NCBI GenBank assembly: GCA_036384915.1
Contig: DASVLJ010000079.1
Span: 1-64,000, forward strand
Reading direction: 5' to 3'
DNA length: 64,000 nt
DNA from: PKWO01 sp036384915
Lineage (GTDB): Bacteria > Pseudomonadota > Gammaproteobacteria > Burkholderiales > Burkholderiaceae_D
This document shows, one piece after another, positions 14,262-23,006 of the stretch (within the stretch, counting starts at the first letter, position 1; each line of letters opens with the position of its first letter). The notes below the pieces were generated by a model. It saw nothing but the letters and a program-made list of their open reading frames with translations, made no database searches and was not told the DNA's origin. A program made the position numbers and the translations under genes.

Positions 14262-15605
14262 ATGCACAAACCAGAACAAAGACCCGCAGCCAAGCCTGCA
14301 CGCAAGACCGCGCCTATGCCCGCACTCAAGCCGGATTCGCTCGCCCTCTCCCTGTTGGCCGCCGCGCATGCCGTGGCCGCCGTCGAAGGCGGCACAGCGC
14401 TGCCGCAAGCCCTGGCCCAAGTGGCTGCCCGCCTGCAATTGACGCCGCAGGCGCGCGGCGCCGCACAAGACCTCGCTTACCGCACGCTGCGCCAGCTCGG
14501 CCGCGCCGAAACGCTGTTGGGCGCCATGACGCAAAAGAAGCCCGAACCGCCGCTATTGCACGGTCTGCTGTGCTGCACACTGGCCTTGCTGTCCGACCCC
14601 GACGGCCAGGCCTACGATGCCTTCACCCTGGTCGATCAGGCCGTCGATGCGGCAGCTTCCGACGCGACCATCGCGCACGCCAAGGGCATGGTCAATGCCG
14701 TGCTGCGACGCTACCTGCGTGAAGCGGAACCCTTGCTGGCCGAAGCCTTGCGCAAGCCGGCGGCACAGTGGAATTACCCGACTTGGTGGATAGACACGGT
14801 AAAGGCCGCCTATCCCAAGCAATGGCAAGAGATTCTGCGCGCGGGAAATGGCGCGCCGCCGATGACGCTGCGCGTCAACCGGCGCAAGACCGATATCGAC
14901 AGCTACCTGGCCATGCTGGACAAGGAGGGTATCGCGGCCACGCAAATCGGCCCATCCGCCATACGCCTGGCGCAGCCGCTGCCGGTGATGCGCATTCCGG
15001 GCTTTGCCTCGGGTTTGTCCTCGGTGCAGGATGCCGGCGCGCAGCTCGCCGCCCCCTTGTTGGACGTACAAGACGGCATGCGCGTGCTCGATGCCTGCGC
15101 CGCGCCCGGCGGTAAGACCGGCCACCTGCTGGAGCTGGCCGACGTCGATTTGCTGGCCATGGATAGCGACCCACAGCGCCTGCCGCGCATCGCGGAAAAC
15201 CTGGAACGCCTGCAATTGCGTGCCCGGCTGGCCGCTGGCGACGCCGCCAAACGCGATTGGTGGGACGGCAAGCCCTTTGACCGCATCCTGGCCGACGTGC
15301 CCTGCACCGCCTCGGGCATTCTGCGGCGCCACCCCGATATCCGCTGGCTGCGGCGCAAAGCCGACACGGCACAACTGGCCAACATCTCGCGCCAGATCCT
15401 CGACAACCTCTGGTCCATGCTGCGCCCGGGCGGCAAGCTGCTGTTCGTCACCTGCTCGCTCTGGCCGCAGGAATCGGCCGCCCAGGCCGATGCCTTCGCC
15501 ATGCGCAACCGCGCCGCGCGCCTGCCCGCCCCGGGGCAATTGCTGCCCGGGGGCGAACAGGACCACGACGGATTGTTTTACGCCCTGTTCGAAAAGCCGG
15601 GCTGA
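14262..15605 (+). CDS. rsmB: 16S rRNA (cytosine(967)-C5)-methyltransferase RsmB
   Basis: The 447-residue protein has an N-terminal NusB-like RNA-binding domain (about 20-165) and a C-terminal SAM-dependent methyltransferase. Motifs are VLDACAAPGGKTGHLLEL (SAM loop), DSDPQRLPRI, DVPCTASGILRRHPDIRW with Cys348, and FVTCSLWPQES with the nucleophile Cys398. It methylates C967 of 16S rRNA. The N-terminus is extended by a basic KPARKTAPMP tail. It heads the rsmB-DUF4390-ntrY-ntrX order that is common in betaproteobacteria. Confidence 0.93.
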   Translation: MHKPEQRPAAKPARKTAPMPALKPDSLALSLLAAAHAVAAVEGGTALPQALAQVAARLQLTPQARGAAQDLAYRTLRQLGRAETLLGAMTQKKPEPPLLHGLLCCTLALLSDPDGQAYDAFTLVDQAVDAAASDATIAHAKGMVNAVLRRYLREAEPLLAEALRKPAAQWNYPTWWIDTVKAAYPKQWQEILRAGNGAPPMTLRVNRRKTDIDSYLAMLDKEGIAATQIGPSAIRLAQPLPVMRIPGFASGLSSVQDAGAQLAAPLLDVQDGMRVLDACAAPGGKTGHLLELADVDLLAMDSDPQRLPRIAENLERLQLRARLAAGDAAKRDWWDGKPFDRILADVPCTASGILRRHPDIRWLRRKADTAQLANISRQILDNLWSMLRPGGKLLFVTCSLWPQESAAQADAFAMRNRAARLPAPGQLLPGGEQDHDGLFYALFEKPG

Positions 15606-15816
15606 ACTTTCGCAGCGCGGCCGACTCGGAAACCACGCGGCGCGGCATTCCGTTGCAAAAAAATTGCGGTTTGCATAAATTTTCCCCGATTTGACTGGAA
15701 ATATTGCGGTAAGGCCGCGCAAAACTGGTCTAATAGGAAAAGCCGCTACAATAACCGGCCTCGCGGTTCCCGCAGCCGGGCACCGATCAACCTTTTTCTG
15801 CGGTAGCGACCGCTTT

Positions 15817-16407
15817 GTGGCACGCGTGACAAGACGAATCTTCGAGATCATCAGGGGCGGTTTGCTGGCGGCGCTGCTGCTCGCCCTGACGTTCGCGCAA
15901 GCGCCGGCCTTGGCCGCCGAAGGGATCGAGATCGTCCAGGCCCACCTTGAAGCCTCGCCCGAGGGCTACCGTCTCTCGGCCACCTTTGCCTTCGAACTCA
16001 ATCCGACGCTGGAAGACGCCATCAACCACGGCATCCCGCTCCATTTCACGACCCAGGTGGAAATCAAGCGGCCGCGCTGGTACTGGTTCGACGAATCGAC
16101 CATCCAGGCGGAAAATGCGGTCATCCTGTCCAAGAACCTGTTGACCAACGAATACCAGGCCAACGTCATCGGCGGCGTGCAACGCAGCTTCCACACGCTG
16201 GAAGAAGCGCTCGAAATGATGCGCCACCCGAGCCGCTGGATCGTCGCCGATCGCGGCGCGCTCAAATCGGGCACGACATACCATGTCACGATGCAGATGC
16301 AGCTCGATATCAACTCCTTGTCCATGCCGATCCGTTTCGACCGTCTCAACAACAGCGATTGGCGCTTCGCCACCGATAAAAAGTCCTTCTCCTTCAAGGC
16401 AGACTGA
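15817..16407 (+). CDS. DUF4390 family exported protein
   Basis: The GTG at 15817 gives 196 residues; a second GTG at 15826 is equally possible. After basic residues (RVTRRIFEIIR) comes a signal segment GGLLAALLLALTFAQAPALAAEG. The mature part reads FELNPTLEDAINHGIPLHFTTQVEIKRPRWYWFDE, the signature region of DUF4390, which is nearly always encoded just before ntrY in betaproteobacteria. Three bases separate it from ntrY. It may shape the periplasmic input of the kinase, an idea based on gene order alone. Confidence 0.85.
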   Translation: MARVTRRIFEIIRGGLLAALLLALTFAQAPALAAEGIEIVQAHLEASPEGYRLSATFAFELNPTLEDAINHGIPLHFTTQVEIKRPRWYWFDESTIQAENAVILSKNLLTNEYQANVIGGVQRSFHTLEEALEMMRHPSRWIVADRGALKSGTTYHVTMQMQLDINSLSMPIRFDRLNNSDWRFATDKKSFSFKAD

Positions 16408-16409
16408 CC

Positions 16410-18659
16410 GTGGTACGCGCGTTGAGGTATTTCCTGCTGATCGGCGGCCCCGTCATCTGCATCCTGCTGTTTCTTCTCGTCATGGCCTCGGACAATTCGG
16501 CCGTCTTCGAAAAGAATTATTTCTGGCTGCTTGGCGTGAATGCGCTGCTGGCGCTGGCGCTGCTGGTCTCGGTCATTTCGCTGGTGGTGCGGCTATACCG
16601 CAACTATCGGCAAAAGCAATTCGGCTCGCGCCTGATGGCGCGCCTGGTGCTGCTATTCGCCGTCATCGGCATCCTGCCCGGCACGGTGATCTACCTGGTG
16701 TCGGTGCAATTCGTCTATCACTCGATCGAATCGTGGTTTGACGTCTCGGTCGAATCGGCGCTCGACTCTGGTTTGAAACTGGGCCAGACCGCGCTCGAAT
16801 CGCAATTGAACGACTTGCTGGCCAAGGGCCGCAGCGTGGCCCTGGAAATCTCCGACCTGCCTCCCGTGGGCCAAGCCACGCAATTGACCAAGCTCTACGA
16901 ATCCAGCCCCACGCTGGAAGCCACTGTCGTGACGGCCAACGGGCGTGTGCTGGCCGATGCCGGCAGCATGGTGGCGAGCCAGACGCCGGACTTACCGACG
17001 GCCGCCATGATCAAGCAGGCCCGCCTGACCCGCGGCTATTCGGCGCTGGAGAGCCGCGACGCAACCGACAGCGGCAGCGCCGACTTGCGCATGCGCGTCG
17101 TGCTGGCCATCCCGCCTTCCTCGGCCGAGTGGAGCGGCCAGGAAGCGCGCTTCCTGCAGTTGCTGCAACCGATACCAACTTCACTGGCGGTCAACGCCAA
17201 GGCCTTGTCCGATACCTCGCGCGAGTACCACGAACGTTCGCTCGGCCGCACCGGCTTGCGCAAGATTTACATCGAGACGCTGACCTTGACCCTGCTCCTG
17301 GCCACGTTTTGCGCGGTGGCGGCCGGCTTCGTCATCTCCAGCAACCTGGCCAAGCCGCTCCTGCTGCTGGCCGAGGGCACCAAGGCCGTGGCCGAGGGCA
17401 ATCTCTCGCCCCGCCCCATCGTCGCCAGCTCCGATGAGCTGGGCACGCTTACCCAGTCGTTCGACACCATGACGCGCCAGTTGGCCGATGCGCGGGCCTC
17501 GGTCGAATCGAACCGCATTGCACTGGAAAACGCCAAGGCTTATCTGGAGTCGGTGCTGGCCAACATGTCGGCCGGCGTGATGGTTCTTGACAGCCATTTC
17601 GTGCTGGTGTCGTGCAATGAATCGGTCGAACGCATCCTGCAGCATGAATTCGACGCCGACCTTGGCAAGCCGCTTTCCGAAATCGAGGAATTGAAGCCCT
17701 TCCATGCCGCCATCGGCCAGGCCTTTTCCGACCAGAGCGCCCAGACCGCGGCCAATCACACCGAAGGCATGCGCGGGCACTGGCAGCGCCAGATCGAACT
17801 GCCGCGCGCGGCGGCGCCGGGCAGCGACGAGCCGGAGTCCAGCACCACCGTGCTGGCCCGCGGTTCACGCCTGGCCGTGGGCAAGGATATGGGCTACCTC
17901 GTGGTGTTCGACGACATTTCCGACGTGATCACGGCGCAGCGCGCCTTTGCCTGGGGCGAGGTGGCGCGCCGCCTGGCGCACGAGATCAAGAACCCGCTGA
18001 CGCCGATCCAGCTCTCGGCCGAGCGCTTGCAGATGAAGCTGATGGACAAGCTGATGTCGGCCGACGCCGCCATCCTGGAAAAGAGCACCACCACCATCGT
18101 CAACCAGGTATCGGCCATGAAACGCATGGTCGACGATTTCCGCGACTACGCCAAGGCGCCGCCGGCCGTGCTGTCGCCGCTGGACTTGAATTCGCTGGTC
18201 GAGGAAATCCTGCATCTCTACTTGTCCGGCGACGGGCGCGACGTAATCCACGCCAAGCTGGCGCCGCACTTGCCGGCCATCATGGGCGACGAGACCCAGT
18301 TACGCCAGGTTATACACAATCTCTTGCAAAATGCCCAGGACGCCGTGAGCGACCAGCCCGACCGGCCTGGGCGCATCGACGTGCAGACCGAAGCCATCCG
18401 CTACAAGGGTTCCAACGAGGAGAGCCGCACGGCCGTGCGCCTGACGATCACCGACAACGGGCCCGGCTTTTCGGCGAAAATACTGTCGCGCGCCTTCGAA
18501 CCTTATGTCACGTCCAAGCCGCGCGGCACGGGTCTGGGGCTGCCCATGGTCAAGAAAATCATCGAGGAACACGGCGGACGCATCGATATTCAAAATCGAA
18601 GCGATGCAAATGGTGCAAAGGTGGCAATTTTGCTGTTAAAGTTAGCACCCGTGGAATAA
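16410..18659 (+). CDS. ntrY: Nitrogen-regulation-type sensor kinase NtrY
   Basis: The 749-residue kinase uses a GTG start. It has membrane segments near 8-26, 38-58 and 75-95, an extracytoplasmic region, and a further segment near 290-310. A HAMP domain, a PAS domain (ESVLANMSAGVMVLDSHFVLVSCN), the HisKA box VARRLAHEIKNPLTPIQLS with His524, and an ATPase domain (HNLLQNAQDAV, DNGPGFS, GTGLGLPMV) follow. This is the NtrY layout. NtrYX systems respond to nitrogen or redox state and envelope cues. The gene is 38 nt before ntrX and in the same operon as DUF4390. Confidence 0.9.
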   Translation: MVRALRYFLLIGGPVICILLFLLVMASDNSAVFEKNYFWLLGVNALLALALLVSVISLVVRLYRNYRQKQFGSRLMARLVLLFAVIGILPGTVIYLVSVQFVYHSIESWFDVSVESALDSGLKLGQTALESQLNDLLAKGRSVALEISDLPPVGQATQLTKLYESSPTLEATVVTANGRVLADAGSMVASQTPDLPTAAMIKQARLTRGYSALESRDATDSGSADLRMRVVLAIPPSSAEWSGQEARFLQLLQPIPTSLAVNAKALSDTSREYHERSLGRTGLRKIYIETLTLTLLLATFCAVAAGFVISSNLAKPLLLLAEGTKAVAEGNLSPRPIVASSDELGTLTQSFDTMTRQLADARASVESNRIALENAKAYLESVLANMSAGVMVLDSHFVLVSCNESVERILQHEFDADLGKPLSEIEELKPFHAAIGQAFSDQSAQTAANHTEGMRGHWQRQIELPRAAAPGSDEPESSTTVLARGSRLAVGKDMGYLVVFDDISDVITAQRAFAWGEVARRLAHEIKNPLTPIQLSAERLQMKLMDKLMSADAAILEKSTTTIVNQVSAMKRMVDDFRDYAKAPPAVLSPLDLNSLVEEILHLYLSGDGRDVIHAKLAPHLPAIMGDETQLRQVIHNLLQNAQDAVSDQPDRPGRIDVQTEAIRYKGSNEESRTAVRLTITDNGPGFSAKILSRAFEPYVTSKPRGTGLGLPMVKKIIEEHGGRIDIQNRSDANGAKVAILLLKLAPVE

Positions 18660-18697
18660 TTGCAGGAATAAATTGCAGGAATAATCAAGGCAAGCAC

Positions 18698-19417
18698 ATG
18701 GCAAATATCCTCGTTGTAGACGATGAAATGGGTATCCGGGAATTGCTCTCGGAAATTCTGGGCGACGAAGGGCATGTCGTCATCATGGCGGAAAATGCCC
18801 AGCAGGCAAGAGAAGCACGGGCCGCCAGCGTCCCCGACCTGGTTTTACTCGACATCTGGATGCCCGATACCGATGGCGTGACCCTGTTGAAGGAATGGCA
18901 GCGCGATGGATTGCTGACCATGCCGGTCATCATGATGTCCGGGCATGCCACGATCGATACCGCCGTCGAGGCGACCCGTATCGGCGCACTCAATTTCCTG
19001 GAAAAGCCGATCTCGCTGCAAAAGCTGTTGAAGGCCGTGCAGCAAGGCTTGTCGCGCTCGGTGGAGACGGTTCGTCCGGTGAACTTCCAGGTACGCACCG
19101 CCGGCCCGCAAACGGAACCCGCGCGCACGGTGCAGGAAGTGCCCTATGCCGCCAATAGCCCCGTGCACAGCCCGGCTTCCGTCGGTTCGATGAACATGAT
19201 GCAGCAAGAGACGCAACTGTTCTCGCTCTCGTTCGACCTGCCGCTGCGCGAAGCGCGCGACGCCTTTGAGCGCGCCTACTTCGAGCATCATCTGACACGC
19301 GAAGGAGGCAGCATGACGCGCGTGGCGGAAAAGACCGGCCTGGAACGCACCCACCTCTACCGCAAGCTCAAGCAACTGGGCGTCGAGCCCGGAAAACTTT
19401 CCAAGAAGGGTGGATGA
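18698..19417 (+). CDS. ntrX: Short NtrX-type response regulator without AAA+ domain
   Basis: The 239-residue protein has a receiver domain (ILVVDDEMGIRELL; Asp52 in LVLLDIWMPD; MMSGHATIDTAVEA; EKPISLQKLL), then a linker of about 55 residues and a C-terminal Fis-type HTH (ARDAFERAYFEHHLTREGGSMTRVAEKTGLERTHLYRKLKQLG). Classical NtrX is about 450 residues and has a central sigma-54-activating AAA+ domain; here that domain is absent while both ends stay in frame. I recall short NtrX forms in other betaproteobacteria. It cannot open sigma-54 promoters by ATP hydrolysis and probably acts by binding DNA. Confidence 0.85.
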   Translation: MANILVVDDEMGIRELLSEILGDEGHVVIMAENAQQAREARAASVPDLVLLDIWMPDTDGVTLLKEWQRDGLLTMPVIMMSGHATIDTAVEATRIGALNFLEKPISLQKLLKAVQQGLSRSVETVRPVNFQVRTAGPQTEPARTVQEVPYAANSPVHSPASVGSMNMMQQETQLFSLSFDLPLREARDAFERAYFEHHLTREGGSMTRVAEKTGLERTHLYRKLKQLGVEPGKLSKKGG

Positions 19418-19782
19418 CCACCCGCCTCGCGCTGGTCACAGGCAGGACGGCGGCTTCGCGCGAAGCCGCCATCGCCGAACGCGTCAACCCCCAGGTATCT
19501 TCCGCCTTCATCCTCGAAGGCTTGTCTTCCGGTTCAGGCAAGCTTGAAACGCTTGCCGAAGATGCCGGCTTTCCCTTGATCCGTGTCGCCCCTGCCTGCA
19601 TGTGCTGTACGGGAAACCTGACCCTGCGCGTACACCTGAACCGCATCCTGCGCCATCCGCCCGAAGCGCTCTTCGTCAGCGTCGCCAACGACGCGCACAT
19701 CGCGCAATTACGCGCCTTCCTCTCTGCCCCGCCCTACGCGAATCTGTTGTCGCTGCAGCCAAACTTGCAAGCCGCCGAATGA
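19414..19782 (+). CDS. Mini G3E (CobW/COG0523)-like protein lacking a P-loop
   Basis: The ATG overlaps the ntrX stop by 4 nt, so it is probably co-translated. The 122-residue protein reads ALVTGRTAASREAAIAE at its N-terminus, where G3E GTPases have VTGFLGAGKTT, so the GxxxxGK[ST] loop is lost. It keeps APACMCCTGNLTLRVHLNRIL, very like the metal-binding GCxCC block of CobW-type metallochaperones, and then LFVSVAND where the family has its post-CxCC strand. The protein is only a third of the usual length. It may be a metal-binding remnant or adaptor. The resemblance is by eye. Confidence 0.6.
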   Translation: MTTRLALVTGRTAASREAAIAERVNPQVSSAFILEGLSSGSGKLETLAEDAGFPLIRVAPACMCCTGNLTLRVHLNRILRHPPEALFVSVANDAHIAQLRAFLSAPPYANLLSLQPNLQAAE

Positions 19783-20054
19783 ATTGCCGAATGGGCATCG
19801 TTCGGTAATAGTACCATTCCGCTATTGGAACTCCGTTTGTATTTCAGTCTCAAATCCGTGCGCGTTAAAGGTTAACTTGTGTAAAAGCTGCAGTTATTAC
19901 ATATCTTTACCCGTCCTTATTTAGTAATATTTTTTTGCGACAACTTGAAATCGGTACACCCAAGCTCCACCTGCTGCGTTAAATGAATAACCCGTAAGAC
20001 GGCGATCGCAATACCTGGAAACCGGATCGCCGACATATCGCCCAAGGAGCCATC

Positions 20055-20312
20055 ATGAACCTGATCTACAACAGCGACCAATACAGCGTCGTCGAATTCA
20101 GTGTCGATAGCGAGCAGGAAGCCCTGCAATCCGGCGGTTATGAAATCACGGATAAGTCGGGCAAGCGTGAAATTTTCATTCGCGGCGCCATGGCGGAAAT
20201 CTTCCGCGAAAACGTCAAGAACCTTATCGCCAGCGAGCCGACCGTGGAAGACATCGACGATTTCCTCGGCAGCTACGATGCGGTAATGAGCCATCGCGTC
20301 ACTTACCACTAA
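20055..20312 (+). CDS. DUF3567 family protein
   Basis: ATG 20055 follows AAGGAG, and the 85-residue product reads MNLIYNSDQYSVVEFSVDSEQEALQSGGYEITDKSGKREIFIRG. This is the conserved start of DUF3567, a short betaproteobacterial family of unknown role. The C-terminal half (FRENVKNLIASEPTVEDIDDFLGSYD) is helical and acidic. It is monocistronic: a 272-nt non-coding stretch lies upstream and a strong stem lies downstream at 20345-20365. No catalytic residues are obvious. Confidence 0.85.
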   Translation: MNLIYNSDQYSVVEFSVDSEQEALQSGGYEITDKSGKREIFIRGAMAEIFRENVKNLIASEPTVEDIDDFLGSYDAVMSHRVTYH

Positions 20313-20344
20313 GCCGGCGCGAGATTGCCACTGCGTTAAAATCC

Positions 20345-20372
20345 GGGGTCATGAACCATGACCCCGTCTTCT
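20345..20372 (+). terminator. Rho-independent terminator after the DUF3567 gene
   Basis: GGGGTCATG (20345-20353), loop AAC, CATGACCCC (20357-20365), followed by the T-rich GTCTTCTCTTT. The stem has 9 perfect pairs. Confidence 0.7.
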
Positions 20373-20427
20373 CTTTCCCCTCTGTCGCCAGCGCTGCCTT
20401 AAATTGCCTCATTAAGGTTTGACGGCG

Positions 20428-21093
20428 ATGCAAGGCAATTCATCTCCCATAGCAAGCGCGCAACAGCAGGCGCATGACAAGCTCGCGTCGCTGGTTGCCC
20501 GCCATGCCGCCCACCCTTTCCGCAAGCCTTACGCCGACTACAACCGCGCAGCCTTCGCTGCAAGCCTGAAGGCCTGGCGAGCGCGCGGCGAGGCGCCGCT
20601 GATACTCGACGCCTGCTGCGGCGTGGGCCTCTCGACCATGCACCTGGCAACGCAATTTCCCGACCACTTCATCATCGGCGTGGACCAATCGGCAGACCGT
20701 ACGGGGCGCAACACACTGTGGGATGGCGAGCTGCCGCCGAACTTCATCCGTGTGCGCGCCGATCTGGTCGACTTTTGGCGTTTGCTTCACGATGCCGGTA
20801 TCAAGCCTGTGCGGCACTATCTGCTCTACCCCAACCCCTGGCCCAAGATAGGCCAACTGCACCGGCGCTGGCACGGGCATGCGGTGTTTCCGGTCGTGGC
20901 GGCGCTCGGCGGCGTGTTCGAATGCCGCAGCAATTGGCGTATTTATATCGAAGAATGCGCAGCGGCGCTGACGCAATTGAGCGGCAAAAGCGTGGCTTGC
21001 GAGACGTTTGTAACGGAAGCGCCGATCACGCCGTTCGAGCGCAAGTACATCGAATCAGGGCATGCGCTGTGGCGTTGCCGGGTGCATCTATAG
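20428..21093 (+). CDS. TrmB-like SAM-dependent methyltransferase
   Basis: The ATG at 20428 is preferred over a TTG at 20419 and gives 221 residues. The SAM loop is LILDACCGVGLSTMHLATQFPDHFIIGVDQS. The substrate-side motif is LYPNPWPKIGQLHRRWHG, which matches the PDPWPKKRHHKRR block of tRNA (guanine-N7-)-methyltransferase TrmB but with altered basic residues. The C-terminal TEAPITPFERKYIESGHALWRCRV also resembles TrmB (TxFExR). It is probably a TrmB paralogue that may modify another RNA or another position. Nothing in the neighbourhood points to a pathway. Confidence 0.7.
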   Translation: MQGNSSPIASAQQQAHDKLASLVARHAAHPFRKPYADYNRAAFAASLKAWRARGEAPLILDACCGVGLSTMHLATQFPDHFIIGVDQSADRTGRNTLWDGELPPNFIRVRADLVDFWRLLHDAGIKPVRHYLLYPNPWPKIGQLHRRWHGHAVFPVVAALGGVFECRSNWRIYIEECAAALTQLSGKSVACETFVTEAPITPFERKYIESGHALWRCRVHL

Positions 21094-21163
21094 GCGGGCT
21101 TAGGCACGCCGAGCAAAAACGCTCTATTATTCCAGTTTCAGCAACAATACCGAGAACTGCAGT

Positions 21164-22114
21164 ATGGATCGTTTGCAATCAATGCGTGTCTTCGCCAAGG
21201 TCGTCGAGCAGGGCAGCTTTGCCCGCGCGGGCACCTTGCTGGAAATGTCCAATGCGGTGGTCACGCGCCATGTGGCCGATCTCGAAGGCCATCTCGGCAC
21301 GCGCCTGTTGAACCGCACTACGCGCCGCCTCTCGCTGACCGAGACCGGCATGGCTTACCTCGAACGCGTCAAACAGATCCTGCAGGATATCGACGACGCC
21401 GAGGCCATCGCCTCGGCCCAGGCCAAGAAGCCTTCGGGCACCTTGCGCGTGTATTCCCATCTCGGCTTCGGCCAAATGCAGCTGGCCAAGCTCCTGCCTG
21501 AATATGCGCAGAAGTATCCCGACGTGACGCTCGACGTGACGCTGTCGGACCGCGACGTGGACCTGGTCGAGGAGGGCTTCGACCTAGGCATCTTCATCGG
21601 CTTGCAGCGCTTCGACGTCTCGATGATTTCGCGCCAGATCGGCACCACCGAAGTGCTGCTGTGCGCTTCGCCGGGCTACCTGGAAAAACATGGCGCACCT
21701 GTCGTGCCGGAAGACGTGTCGAAGCATATCTGCCTGAATTTCCCGTTCGAGCAATTGCGCCACCGCTGGCCCATCGAAGGGCCGGACGGCACGACCATGC
21801 ATATCCCCGTGACGAGCAAGATGCTTTCCAACAGCGGCGAACTGCTGCGTCAATGCGCCATGGCCGGCATGGGCATCGTGATCCGCCCCTCGTTCAGCCT
21901 GGCTGACGACCTCGTATGCGGGCGCCTGGTGCGGCTCCTGCCCGACTACCATCTGGGCCAGATGAGCGTGATGATGGTTTATCCGAGTCGGCGCCTGCTC
22001 TCGGCCACGGTGCGCAGCTTCGTCGATTTCGTCAGCCAGCACTACCCCTATCCGGAGCGCGATCCCTGGTTGAATACGGATACCGAGTGCAAGGGAAATA
22101 AAACTACCGCTTGA
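21164..22114 (+). CDS. LysR-family transcriptional regulator
   Basis: The 316-residue protein begins MDRLQSMRVFAKVVEQGSFARAGTLLEMSNAVVTRHVADLEGHLGTRLLNRTTRRLSLTETG, a standard LysR winged HTH of the CrgA/DmlR-like group. A periplasmic-binding-protein-like effector domain follows (RVYSHLGFGQMQLAKLLPEYAQKYPDVTLDV; EGFDLGIFIG; GMGIVIRPSFSLADDL). These act as tetrameric regulators that respond to a small molecule. The 3' end overlaps the convergent phnN gene by 11 nt. Its target is not evident: the upstream neighbour is the TrmB-like gene in the same direction. Confidence 0.88.
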   Translation: MDRLQSMRVFAKVVEQGSFARAGTLLEMSNAVVTRHVADLEGHLGTRLLNRTTRRLSLTETGMAYLERVKQILQDIDDAEAIASAQAKKPSGTLRVYSHLGFGQMQLAKLLPEYAQKYPDVTLDVTLSDRDVDLVEEGFDLGIFIGLQRFDVSMISRQIGTTEVLLCASPGYLEKHGAPVVPEDVSKHICLNFPFEQLRHRWPIEGPDGTTMHIPVTSKMLSNSGELLRQCAMAGMGIVIRPSFSLADDLVCGRLVRLLPDYHLGQMSVMMVYPSRRLLSATVRSFVDFVSQHYPYPERDPWLNTDTECKGNKTTA

Positions 22115-23006
22115 GGATATCGAGCACTTGCCTGCCGGCGGCTTCAATTTCGCCGCTATTATCGATCCGTATCACCTGCTTCGATTCGAGCGGCGGGAAT
22201 TGGCTGGCGCGGCTGATCCGGCGCAGCAAGGCGGCGCCGCTTTCGCGTCCGCGCGCGGCCAGGCGTTCTTCGAGCACCTGCGCCTCGGCCTCGATCCATA
22301 TGACTTGGGCCTGCGGATAGAGTTGCTGCAATTGCGGCACGTATTCGCGCGAGCCGTTGACCATGACGTCACGGCCCGCACAGAGCTCGGCTTCGATGCC
22401 GCGCCGCACGCCGTAAGAGACGCCATCGACCTGCCATTGCATGGCGAATTGCCCGGCCGCGGCCAGGTTCCAGAACGTGGCGGCATCGACGGCTTCATGC
22501 GCATCGCCGCTTTTGGCGGGCTTGGTGACGGTGCGGCGCGCGAGCACCATGTCCCCATGCGGCAGGTGCTGCTGCACCCAGCGCAACAGGCTATCCTTGC
22601 CCACACCCGAGGGGCCGACGAAAAAGAACAGGCGGCCCGGTGCGGGCAGGCCGGCCTGCGGCAGGCGATCGCCAAAGGGGAAGCTGCGCCACGCGGTGAA
22701 CGGGCTGCCCGGACTCGCTTCGCGAAAAATGCTCAAGCGGTCGATGATGAAGGGTGCCTGCGCCACCGGCGCAAAGTGTTCTTCGGCAGCGCGGCGCAAG
22801 GTGTAAGCGGCATCCTCATCGATCTCGCGCAAGTCGTCCGACAGGGTCAGGTGGAAGCGGTATTCTTCCTCGGTATAAGGATAACCCCAACGCTGCAGCA
22901 GGGCTTCCTGGCGCTGGCTCAAGCCGCGGCGCCGGCGTGTTGCCAATTCGCTGTCCGAGGGCGCCGCGCGCAGCATGTCGAAATAGCTGACACAGCGCAT
23001 GGCCAA
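22104..23006 (-). CDS. phnN: Ribose 1,5-bisphosphate phosphokinase PhnN, fused to the C-terminal part of DUF1045
   Basis: The last ~180 residues are PhnN: GRLFFFVGPSGVGKDSLLRWVQQHLP (Walker A), LARRTVTKPAKSGDAHEAVDAATFW and VMVNGSREYVPQLQQLYPQAQVIWIEA. PhnN makes PRPP from ribose 1,5-bisphosphate. The first ~115 residues (YFDMLRAAPSDSELATRRRRGLSQRQEALLQRWGYPYTEEEYRFHLTL) are the C-terminal half of DUF1045, a 2H-phosphoesterase-like family found with C-P lyase genes. No independent start fits; the frame continues from the DUF1045 frame upstream after a one-base shift near 23040. The fusion junction is in frame. An active PhnN might start internally near 22680. Confidence 0.8.
   Translation of the reverse strand: MAMRCVSYFDMLRAAPSDSELATRRRRGLSQRQEALLQRWGYPYTEEEYRFHLTLSDDLREIDEDAAYTLRRAAEEHFAPVAQAPFIIDRLSIFREASPGSPFTAWRSFPFGDRLPQAGLPAPGRLFFFVGPSGVGKDSLLRWVQQHLPHGDMVLARRTVTKPAKSGDAHEAVDAATFWNLAAAGQFAMQWQVDGVSYGVRRGIEAELCAGRDVMVNGSREYVPQLQQLYPQAQVIWIEAEAQVLEERLAARGRESGAALLRRISRASQFPPLESKQVIRIDNSGEIEAAGRQVLDILKR

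Noticed and set aside
18698..19417. NtrX truncated by a frameshift
   Set aside because: The C-terminal Fis HTH is in frame after a short linker and no AAA+ motif is found in any frame nearby.
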